In this document: positions 33,763 through 42,625 of the stretch, piece after piece
Position numbering within the stretch: the first letter of the stretch is position 1
Layout of the letters: every line of letters starts with the position of its first letter
Origin: Ralstonia sp. TCR112
GTDB taxonomy: Bacteria; Pseudomonadota; Gammaproteobacteria; Burkholderiales; Burkholderiaceae
NCBI RefSeq assembly: GCF_007997035.1
Contig: NZ_VOSS01000020.1
Span: 1-62,550, forward strand
DNA length: 62,550 nt
Reading direction: 5' to 3'
Notes under the pieces: model-generated
The model's database searches: none
What the model saw: the letters and a program-made list of their open reading frames with translations, nothing else
What the model was told of the DNA's origin: nothing
Position numbers and translations under genes: made by a program

Positions 33763-35466
33763 ATGACGCTTTCCCTTTTTCGGCCGCGCGTCCGCAAGCT
33801 GACGGCCGCTGTGTTGTTGTCGACGTGGCTAGCGCCTCTGCCGTTGCCCGTGCTGGCGCAGGCGGCGGCGTCCGCGCCGGCAGCTTCGGTCAACCCTGGC
33901 CTGGGTTCTGCCGGGGCAGCCGATCAGGTGCAGAGCAACCTGAATCGCAGCGTGCAGATCGGTCGGCAGTCGCCGTACTTGCCGAAGGAGCCGACCGTCA
34001 TTGACGCGCCGACGTACGAGTTGCCCGACATGGGCGATCCGTCGACGGCGTCGCTGTCGCCCGAGATGGAGCGGCGCCTCGGCGACCGCGTGATGCGCCA
34101 GATCCGCCGTGATCCGGATTTCGTGCCTGACCCGCTGATCACCGACTACCTCAACACCATCGGCTACAAGCTGATCGAAGCGGCGCGCCGTCAGCATGTC
34201 GCGGGCAGCACGTCGGCGTCGAGCTTCGAGCTGTTTGCCGTGCGGGATCCCGGCATCAACGCGTTTGCGTTGCCGGGTGGCTACATCGGCGTGAACACGG
34301 GTACGTTGGTCGCGACCGAGAGTGAATCGGAGCTGGCCTCGGTGCTCGGCCACGAAATCGGCCACGTGCTGCAGCGGCATATTGCGCGCGGCATTGATAA
34401 ATCGGGCGAGTCGATGTGGATTGCGCTGGCGTCGATTCTGCTGGCCGGTCTGGCCGCCACCAAGAGCGGTGACGCCGCGCAGGCGCTGGCGATGGGCGGG
34501 CAGGCGGCGGCGGTGTCGAACCAGCTCGCGTTCTCGCGCGGCGCGGAGCGCGAGGCCGATCGCGTCGGTTTCATACTGCTCACGGGCGCGGGCTACAACC
34601 CGGACGGCATGCCGGACTTCTTCCGTCGCCTGCAGCGCGTCACGAACATTGCAGATACCGGCGTGATTCCCGGTTATGCGCGCACCCACCCGCTGACCGG
34701 CGAGCGCATCGCCGACATGGAAGACCGCGCGCGTGGCTTGCCGCATCCGCGCCAGCCGCGCCGCCCGGAATTTGGTTTCGCGAAGGTGCGTGCGCGTGTG
34801 CTGCAGGAAACGTCGACGAGCGGCTATATCGATGTGCGCAACGCGATGCGCTCGCAGCTGTCGTCAGCGCCGGATGCGCCGGTGGAGAGGCGCGCAGCCT
34901 TGTGGTACGGCGTGGCAGTTGCCAATCAGATGGCGGGGCGGCTGGATGACGCTGAACAAGCGCTGCAGGAAGCGCGGCGCCTGTACGGCAACATTCCCGG
35001 CATTACGTCGGGCAGCGTCGAGCTTGACGTCACGGCCATCGAACTTGCACGCGCGCGTAACCGTGCGCCGGAGGCGCTGACGTTGGCACGTGCGGCGCTG
35101 GCTGCGTATCCGCTGTCGCGCGCGGTGGGCATCAGCTATGCGCAAACGCTGCTGTCGGCCGGCCGGGCCGATGACGCGATTCCGTATCTGAAAGACAAGA
35201 CTCGCGAAGATACTGCCCAGCCGATCTGGTGGGACATGCTCGCGCGGGCCTACGCCGACAAGGGTAAGCGCGTTGAGCAGCATCGCGCGCTGGCAGAGAA
35301 ATACGCGCGGGATGGGGCGTGGGGGTCGGCCGTGGAGCAGCTGAAGCTCGCCCGCGATGCAGGCGATGCGGATTTCTACACGCTATCCGAAGTCGATGCG
35401 CGCTTGCACCAGATGGAGCGGCAATACCGCGAAGAGAAGGCGGAAGACAAGGCGCTGCCGAAGTAG
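33763..35466 (+). CDS. BepA-like M48 metalloprotease with TPR domain
   Basis: A 567-residue exported protein. A signal peptide (residues 1-33, ending PLPVLAQA) is followed by an M48 peptidase domain with HEIGH (H197, E198, H201) and the third zinc ligand E264 in ERE. The C-terminal half is helical TPR repeats (for example NQMAGRLDDAEQALQEARRL). BepA in E. coli helps mature or degrade LptD in the outer-membrane assembly pathway; that role is family knowledge. The active-site residues are intact. Confidence 0.9.
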   Translation: MTLSLFRPRVRKLTAAVLLSTWLAPLPLPVLAQAAASAPAASVNPGLGSAGAADQVQSNLNRSVQIGRQSPYLPKEPTVIDAPTYELPDMGDPSTASLSPEMERRLGDRVMRQIRRDPDFVPDPLITDYLNTIGYKLIEAARRQHVAGSTSASSFELFAVRDPGINAFALPGGYIGVNTGTLVATESESELASVLGHEIGHVLQRHIARGIDKSGESMWIALASILLAGLAATKSGDAAQALAMGGQAAAVSNQLAFSRGAEREADRVGFILLTGAGYNPDGMPDFFRRLQRVTNIADTGVIPGYARTHPLTGERIADMEDRARGLPHPRQPRRPEFGFAKVRARVLQETSTSGYIDVRNAMRSQLSSAPDAPVERRAALWYGVAVANQMAGRLDDAEQALQEARRLYGNIPGITSGSVELDVTAIELARARNRAPEALTLARAALAAYPLSRAVGISYAQTLLSAGRADDAIPYLKDKTREDTAQPIWWDMLARAYADKGKRVEQHRALAEKYARDGAWGSAVEQLKLARDAGDADFYTLSEVDARLHQMERQYREEKAEDKALPK

Positions 35467-35481
35467 GGCGCCCAGTCGATC

Positions 35482-36063
35482 CTATTCCGCTGGCTGGGCC
35501 ACAAAGCCATAGCGCTTTGCGACTTCCGTGCGCGCAATCGGCTCAATGTCGAATGTCCGGTCTCCCAACGTCAGCGTTCCCAGCGCGGCTCCGCACGCTT
35601 CTCCGTGCCAGTTGGCCAACGAAGAAAACGGCTCCAGGTCATGATCGTGCAGCAGGGCGATGGTTTCCTCTGCTTCGAATCCCGCCACGCGGCCCGAGAG
35701 CAGCACGCTGCCTTGTTCGTCGACAAAGCAGCCGGTCGGCGAGAACGCAGCGCCCGTGGTCGTCGTGAAGGCTGGCGGCGTGCCACCGGCCGACAGCCGC
35801 GCCACCCAGGGCGTGTAGTCGAGTTCGACAAACACGCGCTGTGGCCCGTTCTGGAAGAACCAGCGTCCGGCATCGTCATGCGCGTAGTTGCGCACGATGA
35901 AGTCGATGAGCGCCGTGTGGCGAATCGGCTCGCCGGACAGTTTGTTGGCCTGCGCATATTCGTTGCGCATGCGCCATTGGCCGCGCCGATCCAGCGCCAG
36001 CCAGCCGAAGCAATTCGGCACGTTCGGCCACTTGGCCATGGCCTGGCGGACGATGTCATCCAT
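35482..36063 (-). CDS. Conserved beta-proteobacterial hypothetical protein (DUF2946-like)
   Basis: A 193-residue soluble protein starting MDDIVRQAMAKWPNVPNCFGWLALD. I recall similar Burkholderiales proteins under a DUF2944/2946-type label but am not sure of the name. No signal peptide, membrane segment or catalytic motif is visible. The start at 36063 lies inside the end of the YheT-like hydrolase gene (8-base overlap), so the two are cotranscribed. The function is unknown. Confidence 0.75.
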   Translation of the reverse strand: MDDIVRQAMAKWPNVPNCFGWLALDRRGQWRMRNEYAQANKLSGEPIRHTALIDFIVRNYAHDDAGRWFFQNGPQRVFVELDYTPWVARLSAGGTPPAFTTTTGAAFSPTGCFVDEQGSVLLSGRVAGFEAEETIALLHDHDLEPFSSLANWHGEACGAALGTLTLGDRTFDIEPIARTEVAKRYGFVAQPAE

Positions 36064-37006
36064 GAGCGTGGTCCGTGTCGGATTGGCGGCCCAGCACATC
36101 ATCGAAAAAGCGCAGGACGCGTGCGGGCATCCAATCGACCCGGCCTGTCTTGCCATGGCGCAGCAGGAAGCCGACGTGGCCGCCGTGCAGCGGCTGGTCC
36201 AGAGTGATGTCGGGTGACACGTCGGCCACGCCCGGCAGATGCTGTCCGGGCAGGAACGGATCATTGCGCGCGTTCAGCACCAGCGCCGGCACACGCACCT
36301 CGCGCAGCACGGGTTTCGACGAGGCGCGCGTCCAGTAGTCGAGCACGTCGCGAAAACCGTGCAGCGGCGCGGTGACGAGGTTGTCGAATTGGCCCAGTGT
36401 GCGCGTGGCCATCATGGCGTCGCGGTCGTACAGGCCGGAGTGCTGGTCGAGCTTCGCATTGGCCTTGGCTTTGAGCGTGCGCAGGAACATGCGCGTGTAG
36501 ACCATGTTGAAGCCTTTGGACAGCGCTGCGCCGCCGGCGCGCATGTCCAGCGGTGCGGAGACCGTCGCAGCCGCGGTCACGTAGCGGGCATCGCTGCCGT
36601 GTTCGCCCAGGTAGCGCAGCAACGCATTGCCGCCCAGCGAGATGCCGACAACCAGCAGCTTGCGGCCCTGCGGCTGGCAAACCGTCCGATAAAGGCGTTC
36701 CAGGATCCACGCGATCTCGGCGCCATCCCCGCAGTGGTACATGCGCGGTGCGAGGTTCATCTCGCCCGAGCACCCGCGAAAGTGCGGAATGACGCCGGGC
36801 CAGCGGCGGCCGCGCAACGCGTCCATCAGCAGCCGCGCGTAATGGCTGCGTGAATCGCCCTCCAGGCCGTGGAACATGACGACGAGCGGCGCGTGCGCGT
36901 CGGTTTCGTGCGTGGTCCAGTCGAGGTCGATGAAGTCGTGGTCGGGCGTGTTCCAGCGTTCGCGCCGATACGCAATCCGCGGAAAGCGCCACAGGCGCGC
37001 GGGCAC
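36056..37006 (-). CDS. YheT-like alpha/beta hydrolase, 5' end apparently frameshifted
   Basis: 316 residues as readable from a GTG at 37006. The hydrolase elements are FHGLEGDSRSHYAR, nucleophile elbow GISLGGNALL, and catalytic DP and His in NARNDPFLPG and LHGGHVGFL. The conserved family segment SPWWLIGGNAQTIV lies upstream of that GTG in the same frame, but no start codon precedes it before a TGA at 37097-37099. An ATG at 37131 opens a plausible N-terminus one frame off. Adding one base in the GGG run at 37069-37071 would join them into a 358-residue protein of normal family length. Confidence 0.8.
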   Translation of the reverse strand: MPARLWRFPRIAYRRERWNTPDHDFIDLDWTTHETDAHAPLVVMFHGLEGDSRSHYARLLMDALRGRRWPGVIPHFRGCSGEMNLAPRMYHCGDGAEIAWILERLYRTVCQPQGRKLLVVGISLGGNALLRYLGEHGSDARYVTAAATVSAPLDMRAGGAALSKGFNMVYTRMFLRTLKAKANAKLDQHSGLYDRDAMMATRTLGQFDNLVTAPLHGFRDVLDYWTRASSKPVLREVRVPALVLNARNDPFLPGQHLPGVADVSPDITLDQPLHGGHVGFLLRHGKTGRVDWMPARVLRFFDDVLGRQSDTDHAHG

Positions 37007-37165
37007 GATCGTCTGCGCATTGCCGCCGATCAGCCACCACGGTGAACGGAACGCGTGCGGCTCGAACGCCCTGCAAGCAGGGCGCTCAGATTCAGTTCAA
37101 GGGGAGTGGCGTGGCGAGACGGATGGGTCATCGAAAGAGACGGCGGCCACGCCGAGCGCGGCAGC

Positions 37166-37606
37166 TTAGTGCAGAGAGTGCGTGACGCTGGCGATGGACG
37201 CAGCCACGCGTTCTTCGGCAGCCTGGCTGGAATGCACGTGGGCGATGCGCCAGCCTTCGTGGTTCTGCATCAGCACGTAAGTCGTATGCACGTACAGATC
37301 GGCCTCGGTGGCGGTGGCCGAGAAGCGCAGCGCTTCCGTGGCTTCGAAGATCGACACCCCCAGCGACGAATGCACCTGCTGCGATAGGCATTCGATCCAG
37401 ACCGGATTCTTCTCGACCAGCGCATCGAGGCAGCCGCGCAGCTGCTCGTGGCCGTGCAGGCGCTGGCCGTCGGGCAGGATGAAGCTCACCGAATCCTCGT
37501 CGAGCCACAGCTTGAGCGCGCTATCGGCATCGCGGCGCTTGAGCGCATCGCGATAGGCTTCGAGGATGTCCTCGGCGGCTTCGAACAGGCGGGCAAATCG
37601 TGGCAT
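37166..37606 (-). CDS. NTF2/SnoaL-like (DUF4440-type) protein
   Basis: A 146-residue protein with the cone-shaped NTF2-like fold. The helix AAEDILEAYRDALKRRDADS is followed by the acidic-aromatic strand patterns LWLDEDSVSFILPDGQRLHG and FSATATEADLYVHTTYVL. Members include ketosteroid isomerase-like enzymes and many proteins of unknown role. The start at 37606 (MPRFARLFEAAEDI) is the first with a family-like N-terminus; the open frame to 37729 runs into waaF. It is probably cotranscribed with waaF, 25 bp upstream. Confidence 0.8.
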   Translation of the reverse strand: MPRFARLFEAAEDILEAYRDALKRRDADSALKLWLDEDSVSFILPDGQRLHGHEQLRGCLDALVEKNPVWIECLSQQVHSSLGVSIFEATEALRFSATATEADLYVHTTYVLMQNHEGWRIAHVHSSQAAEERVAASIASVTHSLH

Positions 37607-37631
37607 GGCGGTGAGCGTTAAGGAGAGCGTG

Positions 37632-38657
37632 TTACTGCGGCTGCAGCAGCCGGCGCAATTCATGAAACACCATCTCGGGGCCGATGTCGCGCAGGCAGCG
37701 CAAGTGGCCCAGCGGGCATTCGCGTGCAAAGCACGGGCTGCACTCCAGGTGGAGCCACATGATACTCGCAGCGGGCGACAGCGGCGGCGTGTGGCGGGGG
37801 TCGCTGGAGCCGAACACGGCCACCTGCGGGCGTCCCAGGGCAGCCGTCACGTGCATCAGGCCCGAATCGTTGCAGATCGCGGCTTCGGCACGGGCGAGCA
37901 GCTCGATGGCTTCGTCCAGCGAGGTCTCGCCGCACAGGTTGCGCACGAACGGCGCGCGCTCGACGATGGCGTTGGCCATGTCGCGGTCCTTGCCCGAACC
38001 GAGCGCGACGATCTGCGCGTACGGGAACGAGCGGCGCAGCATCTGCGCCAGCTCTGCGAAATGCTCGGCCGGCCAGCGCTTGGCCGGGCCGTATTCCGCG
38101 CCGGGGCAGAAGGCAATCAGCCGCGCGTTGCCCGGAATGCCGAACTTGGCGGACGTGGTGGCCACGCGCTGCACATCAACGTCCAGCTTCGGATCGGGCA
38201 GCGTGTCGGGCAGCTTGGCGTGCGGCTTGAAAGCCAGCGCCGCGTAGTGCAGCACCATGGGCGGACGCGCGTCTTTGGGCGGATTCGGGTACCGCACGTT
38301 CAGCACGCCCAGGCGCGACTCGCCCTTGTAGCCGATGCGCAGCGGAATGCCGGCCAGCCACGGGATCAGCGCGCTCTTGAACGAATTCGGCAGCACGTAC
38401 GCTGCATCGAAGGTTTCGCCCTTGAGCTGCTGGGCGAACATCGTGCGGCTGCCGAGCTGCAGCTTGCCGTGGGCGAGTTCGGTGGGCAGCACGCGGGCGA
38501 TTTCCGGCATGCGCGCGAGCACGGGCGCCACCCATTTCGGGGCGATCGCGTGGATCTGCGCGCGCGGATGCCGCGCCTTGAGTTGCGCGAACAGCGGCTG
38601 CGCCATCAGCGCATCACCGATCCAGTTGGGGGCGACGACGAGAATCTTGCGCATCAT
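37632..38657 (-). CDS. waaF: Lipopolysaccharide heptosyltransferase II
   Basis: A 341-residue GT9 glycosyltransferase that adds the second L-glycero-D-manno-heptose to the LPS inner core. Signatures are VVAPNWIGDALMAQPLF at the start, the PLRIGYKGESR donor loop, and the C-terminal half with FCPGAEYGPAKRWP, NLCGETSLDEAIELLARA and NDSGLMHVTAALGRP. It acts at the cytoplasmic face of the inner membrane. There are two possible adjacent ATG starts (38657 or 38654). The zinc-finger gene lies 49 bp upstream. Confidence 0.95.
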   Translation of the reverse strand: MMRKILVVAPNWIGDALMAQPLFAQLKARHPRAQIHAIAPKWVAPVLARMPEIARVLPTELAHGKLQLGSRTMFAQQLKGETFDAAYVLPNSFKSALIPWLAGIPLRIGYKGESRLGVLNVRYPNPPKDARPPMVLHYAALAFKPHAKLPDTLPDPKLDVDVQRVATTSAKFGIPGNARLIAFCPGAEYGPAKRWPAEHFAELAQMLRRSFPYAQIVALGSGKDRDMANAIVERAPFVRNLCGETSLDEAIELLARAEAAICNDSGLMHVTAALGRPQVAVFGSSDPRHTPPLSPAASIMWLHLECSPCFARECPLGHLRCLRDIGPEMVFHELRRLLQPQ

Positions 38658-38706
38658 CGAATCGCCAGGCGAGTGCGGCGACCGGTGTACTGCAGGTGAA
38701 TCGGGC

Positions 38707-38904
38707 TCAATGGTGGCCCTTCAGTTCAACGCCGGGGGCCAGCTTGTAGACGGTGCCGCAGTAGGGGCACTTGGCTTCGCCGGTGTCGGCGATGTCGAGG
38801 AACACGCGCGGGTGGTAATTCCAGGCCGGCGTTTTGGCGGTCGGGCAGTGCAGCGGCAGGTCGTCTGCGCCGATTTCGATCGTGGGTGCGGTTTGCGTGG
38901 TCAT
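38707..38904 (-). CDS. CHCC-type zinc-finger domain protein
   Basis: A 65-residue protein with ligands C20, H31, C46 and C49 (HC, NYHPRVFLD, KCPYCG), the zf-CHCC pattern also seen in mitochondrial complex I subunit NDUFS6. Its bacterial function is unknown. It usually lies between ilvE and waaF in Burkholderiales; ilvE is missing at the expected place here. The ATG is at 38904. Confidence 0.9.
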   Translation of the reverse strand: MTTQTAPTIEIGADDLPLHCPTAKTPAWNYHPRVFLDIADTGEAKCPYCGTVYKLAPGVELKGHH

Positions 38905-39085
38905 GGTGAGTGAGGAATGCCGGCGCGGTCTGAGCAGGTCAGCCACGCCGTGATATGGGCCGCAGGTTCAAGAACCGACAAAGGCGAAATTGTAAGGGGT
39001 GGGCGCAGGCGCGCCAACGCCGATTGTTGCAGTGCGTGGCGCCCGGCATGAATCGTTCGATCGGTGGGACGCGCGAGCTTTGCCG

Positions 39086-39116
39086 TTAAGCGGATGCTTA
39101 ACATCAAAAGTATAAT
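39086..39116 (+). promoter_or_regulatory. azlCD promoter with an inverted repeat next to the -10 box
   Basis: TATAAT (39111-39116) is a perfect -10 box. Upstream, TTAAGC-GGAT-GCTTAA (39086-39101) is a perfect 6-bp inverted repeat covering the -35 and spacer, where no consensus -35 is found. This looks like an operator or activator site. The remainder of the 38905-39231 spacer shows no other gene. Confidence 0.55.
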
Positions 39117-39231
39117 CGTGTGTTTCCTACGAGCCACCCATGTCGCCCCCGACGTTCCTGCGCGCCCGCGCTGCCGGCTGCCCCTGCCCGCCGCCTCAAA
39201 AAGAGTCTGATTCACCACTTTTGGGGGCGCC

Positions 39232-40026
39232 ATGGCGCTAGTCCGCTGGGCGGCGGCATTGCAGCGCCGCTGGGAGGCCATCGACCCGGCCGAACGCGCG
39301 GGCTTCTTTGCCGGCGTGCGTGCCTATATGCCGTCGATGCCGCCGGTGCTGGCCTGGGGGCTGGTGACGGGCGTGGCGATGAGCAAATCGGTACTGACGA
39401 TCCCGCAGGCCATCGGCATGACGATCTTCGTGTATGCCGGGTCGTCGCAGCTGGCGGTGCTACCGCTGTTGGCGGCGGGGCTGCCGATCTGGACGGCGCT
39501 GCTGACGGCCTTCATCGTGAATGTGCGCTTCATCATCTTCAGCGCCGGGCTGATGCAGCATTTCGGGCACCTGCCGTTCATGCGGCGCGTGGTCCTGGGT
39601 GTGTTCAACGGCGATCTGCCGTTCGTGCTGTTCACTCAGCAGTACCCCTCGGCCGCGCCTCAGGCGGGCAAGGAGGGCTATTACTGGGGCATGGTCCTGC
39701 TGAGCTTCGTGGGCTGGCAGGTGTCATCCATCCTGGGCATCGTTGCGGCGAGCCTGTTTCCGGATGCGTGGGGCCTGGCATTGGCCGGGACGCTTGCGCT
39801 CATTCCTGTCATGGTGTCGACCATTCGTAGCCGTGCCACGCTTATGGCGGTGGCTGTGGCGGCGGTGCTGGCGCTGGTTGCCTTCAAGCTGCCGTATCGA
39901 TTGAGCCTCGTGATTGCCGTGACCGGCGCGATGGCCGCCGGCCTGGCTGCAGACGAAGCGGCTGCGCGCCTGCAATGGCAACGGCGCCACGCTGCCCGCG
40001 CCGCAGTCGAAGAGGACGAAGCATGA
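39232..40026 (+). CDS. azlC: AzlC-type branched-chain amino acid exporter subunit
   Basis: A 264-residue inner-membrane protein with several hydrophobic segments. The AzlC features are FFAGVRAYMPSMPPVLAWGL, FVYAGSSQLAVLPLL, and NVRFIIFSAGLMQHF with the conserved arginine. With AzlD it forms an exporter (YgaZH type) for valine, leucine or analogues. The stop overlaps the azlD start (ATGA), so the two are coupled. It is preceded by the promoter at 39086-39116. Confidence 0.93.
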   Translation: MALVRWAAALQRRWEAIDPAERAGFFAGVRAYMPSMPPVLAWGLVTGVAMSKSVLTIPQAIGMTIFVYAGSSQLAVLPLLAAGLPIWTALLTAFIVNVRFIIFSAGLMQHFGHLPFMRRVVLGVFNGDLPFVLFTQQYPSAAPQAGKEGYYWGMVLLSFVGWQVSSILGIVAASLFPDAWGLALAGTLALIPVMVSTIRSRATLMAVAVAAVLALVAFKLPYRLSLVIAVTGAMAAGLAADEAAARLQWQRRHAARAAVEEDEA

Positions 40027-40346
40027 GCGCAGTCGAAATCTGGCTCGTCATTGCGGGGATGACCGTGGTGACGATCGTCACGCGCTCGCTGTTCCTGATC
40101 GTGGGCAACCGCCTGACCCTGCCCACGCGCGTGCAGCACGCCCTGCGTTTCGCGCCGGCTGCCGCGCTCGTCGCCATCGTTCTGCCCGATCTGCTATGGA
40201 ACCAGGGGCACTTCGACGCCAACTGGACCAACCCGCGCCTGATGGCCGGCATTGCCGCCACCGCGTTCTACGTCGCCACGCGGCGCATGCTCGGCATGAT
40301 CTTCGTCGGCATGGGGGTCTTTACCGTGCTGCGCCTCTGGGGATGA
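40023..40346 (+). CDS. azlD: AzlD-type branched-chain amino acid transport small subunit
   Basis: A 107-residue protein with about three or four membrane segments (WLVIAGMTVVTIVTRSLFLIV, AAALVAIVLPDLLW, GIAATAFYV, MIFVGMGVFTVLRLW). It is the small partner of AzlC. Both ends overlap its neighbours by 4 bases (azlC and rarD), so the three genes form a tight operon. Confidence 0.92.
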   Translation: MSAVEIWLVIAGMTVVTIVTRSLFLIVGNRLTLPTRVQHALRFAPAAALVAIVLPDLLWNQGHFDANWTNPRLMAGIAATAFYVATRRMLGMIFVGMGVFTVLRLWG

Positions 40347-41245
40347 ACATGTCGGCTTCCAATCGCAACGGCGTGATCTTCGCGTTTCTGGCCTACACGA
40401 TGTGGGGCCTGTTTCCGCTGTACTTCAAGCTGCTCAAGGCGGTGTCGCCGGTCGAGATTCTGTCGCACCGGGTGATCTGGTCATTGGCCGTGATGGTGGT
40501 GATCCTGCTCGTGAAGCGGCATTGGGCGTGGCTGTGGGCGTTGCGGACGCAACCGCGCGTGGTGGGGCGCTACGCAGCCAGCACCAGCCTGTTGGCCGCG
40601 AACTGGCTGACTTACATCTGGGCCGTCAACCACGACCATGTGCTGGAAGCCAGCCTGGGCTATTTCATCAACCCGCTCGTGGTGGTGATGCTGGCCGCGC
40701 TGGTGCTGGGCGAGCGGCTGCGGCCGGTGCAGTGGGTTTCAGTGGCGCTGGCCGCTGCGGGCGTGGCGTGGCTGACGTGGCAGGCGGGCACGCTGCCGTG
40801 GATCGCCCTGGCGCTGGCGTTTTCGTTTGGGTTCTACGGTCTGCTGCGCAAGACTTCGCCGCTGGGCGCGCTGGAAGGCCTGACGCTGGAAACATTGCTG
40901 CTGTTTCCGCTGGCGCTGGCCTACCTCGGCTGGCTGGCTTCGCAGCATCAGAACGCCTTCCTGGCCGCATCACCGGGCACGCAGCTGCTCCTGGCGCTGG
41001 CCGGTCCGCTGACGGCGCTGCCGCTGCTGCTGTTTGGCGCCGGCGCCCGGCGTATTCCGTTGTCGCTGCTGGGTTTGCTGCAGTACGTGAGCCCGACGCT
41101 GCAGCTGCTGCTGGGCGTCTGGCTCTATAACGAGCCGTTTGCGGGCCCCAAGGTGGCCGGCTATGTGCTGATCTGGGCAGGTCTGGCCGTGTATTCGGCC
41201 GAAAGCTGGATGCAACTGCGCCGCCGCACGCCGCTGCCGGCGTAG
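40343..41245 (+). CDS. rarD: EamA/DMT family transporter RarD
   Basis: A 300-residue membrane protein with ten hydrophobic segments in the DMT fold. The RarD signatures are FLAYTMWGLFPLYFKLLK, EILSHRVIWSLAVM, NHDHVLEASLGYFINPL and QYVSPTLQLLLGVWLYNEPF. The substrate is not known for this family, although some members confer chloramphenicol resistance. The start overlaps the azlD stop by 4 bases. A nested inverted repeat (41244-41290) surrounds its stop codon. Confidence 0.9.
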   Translation: MNMSASNRNGVIFAFLAYTMWGLFPLYFKLLKAVSPVEILSHRVIWSLAVMVVILLVKRHWAWLWALRTQPRVVGRYAASTSLLAANWLTYIWAVNHDHVLEASLGYFINPLVVVMLAALVLGERLRPVQWVSVALAAAGVAWLTWQAGTLPWIALALAFSFGFYGLLRKTSPLGALEGLTLETLLLFPLALAYLGWLASQHQNAFLAASPGTQLLLALAGPLTALPLLLFGAGARRIPLSLLGLLQYVSPTLQLLLGVWLYNEPFAGPKVAGYVLIWAGLAVYSAESWMQLRRRTPLPA

Positions 41246-41365
41246 TCCCCGCCAATCGGCCTCGGCAAGACGGCCGAGCCCCGGGGGACTCCGCCGAGAA
41301 ACGCACGTTTTGACCAGGCGCATCGGGTAAAATCGCTGTTTTCCGCGATTTCTTCCGAAGCTGCC

Positions 41366-42577
41366 ATGCCTCACGTTCTGCGTCTGTCCGATCTCATCTC
41401 CGAAGGAAAGCTTGCCGGTAAGCGCGTGTTCATCCGCGCCGACCTCAACGTGCCGCAAGACGATGCCGGCAACATCACCGAAGACACGCGCATCCGCGCT
41501 TCCGTGCCGGCCGTCAAGGCTGCCCTGGACGCCGGTGCCGCCGTCATGGTGACCTCGCACCTGGGCCGTCCGACCGAGGGCGAATTCAAGCCGGAAGATT
41601 CGCTGGCACCGGTTGCCAAGCGCCTGTCCGAACTGCTCGGCCGTGACGTGAAGCTCGTCCAGAACTGGGTGGATGGCGTGGATGTCGCGCCCGGCCAGGT
41701 CGTGCTGCTGGAAAACTGCCGCGTGAACAAGGGCGAGAAGAAGAACAGCGACGAGTTGGCCCAGAAGATGGCCAAGCTGTGCGACGTGTACGTCAACGAC
41801 GCCTTCGGCACCGCCCACCGCGCGGAAGCCACCACGCACGGCATCGCCAAGTTTGCTCCCGTCGCCTGCGCCGGCCCGCTGCTGGCCGCCGAGCTGGACG
41901 CGCTGGGCAAGGCGCTGGGCCAGCCGGCCCGTCCGCTGGTGGCCATCGTGGCCGGCTCGAAGGTGTCGACCAAGCTGACCATCCTGAAATCGCTGGCCGA
42001 CAAGGTCGACAACCTGATCGTGGGCGGTGGTATTGCCAACACGTTCATGCTGGCCGCCGGCCTGAAGATCGGCAAATCGCTGGCGGAAGCCGACCTCGTG
42101 GGCGATGCCAAGGCCATCATCGAGATGCTGGCGGCGCGCGGCGCGTCGGTACCCATTCCCGTTGACGTGGTGTGCGCCAAGGAATTCAGCGCCACCGCGG
42201 CCGCTACCGTCAAGGACGTGGCCGATGTGGCCGACGACGACATGATCCTCGACATCGGCCCGAAGACGGCCGCGCAACTGGCCGAACAACTGAAGAGCGC
42301 CGGCACCATCGTCTGGAACGGCCCGGTCGGCGTATTCGAGTTCGACCAGTTCGGCAATGGCACGAAGGTGCTGGCCGAGGCGATTGCTGCCTCGTCGGGT
42401 TTCTCGATTGCGGGCGGCGGCGACACGCTGGCTGCCATCGCCAAGTACAACATTGCCGACAAGGTGGGCTACATCTCCACCGGCGGCGGTGCGTTCCTCG
42501 AATTCCTGGAAGGCAAGACGTTGCCGGCCGTCGAAATCCTGGAGCAACGCGCGCAGAACCCGGCCGTTGTCGCCTGA
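41366..42577 (+). CDS. pgk: Phosphoglycerate kinase
   Basis: A 403-residue glycolytic enzyme converting 1,3-bisphosphoglycerate and ADP to 3-phosphoglycerate and ATP. The substrate-binding RADLNVPQD and [13 protein letters not shown] segments and the nucleotide-binding [13 protein letters not shown] and [13 protein letters not shown] segments are all present. It is the first of the pgk-pyk-fba set. A TAAAAT box at 41328-41333 may be its -10, although I see no well-spaced -35. Confidence 0.98.
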   Translation: MPHVLRLSDLISEGKLAGKRVFIRADLNVPQDDAGNITEDTRIRASVPAVKAALDAGAAVMVTSHLGRPTEGEFKPEDSLAPVAKRLSELLGRDVKLVQNWVDGVDVAPGQVVLLENCRVNKGEKKNSDELAQKMAKLCDVYVNDAFGTAHRAEATTHGIAKFAPVACAGPLLAAELDALGKALGQPARPLVAIVAGSKVSTKLTILKSLADKVDNLIVGGGIANTFMLAAGLKIGKSLAEADLVGDAKAIIEMLAARGASVPIPVDVVCAKEFSATAAATVKDVADVADDDMILDIGPKTAAQLAEQLKSAGTIVWNGPVGVFEFDQFGNGTKVLAEAIAASSGFSIAGGGDTLAAIAKYNIADKVGYISTGGGAFLEFLEGKTLPAVEILEQRAQNPAVVA

Positions 42578-42625
42578 CGCAAACGCCGCGAACATTCCCA
42601 CCACAACAACGAGACACCGCCGCCC

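Noticed and set aside
39138-39240. A 33-codon upstream frame overlapping the azlC start.
   Set aside because: It could be a leader peptide, but it has no branched-chain codon run and no ribosome site, so I do not support it as a gene.
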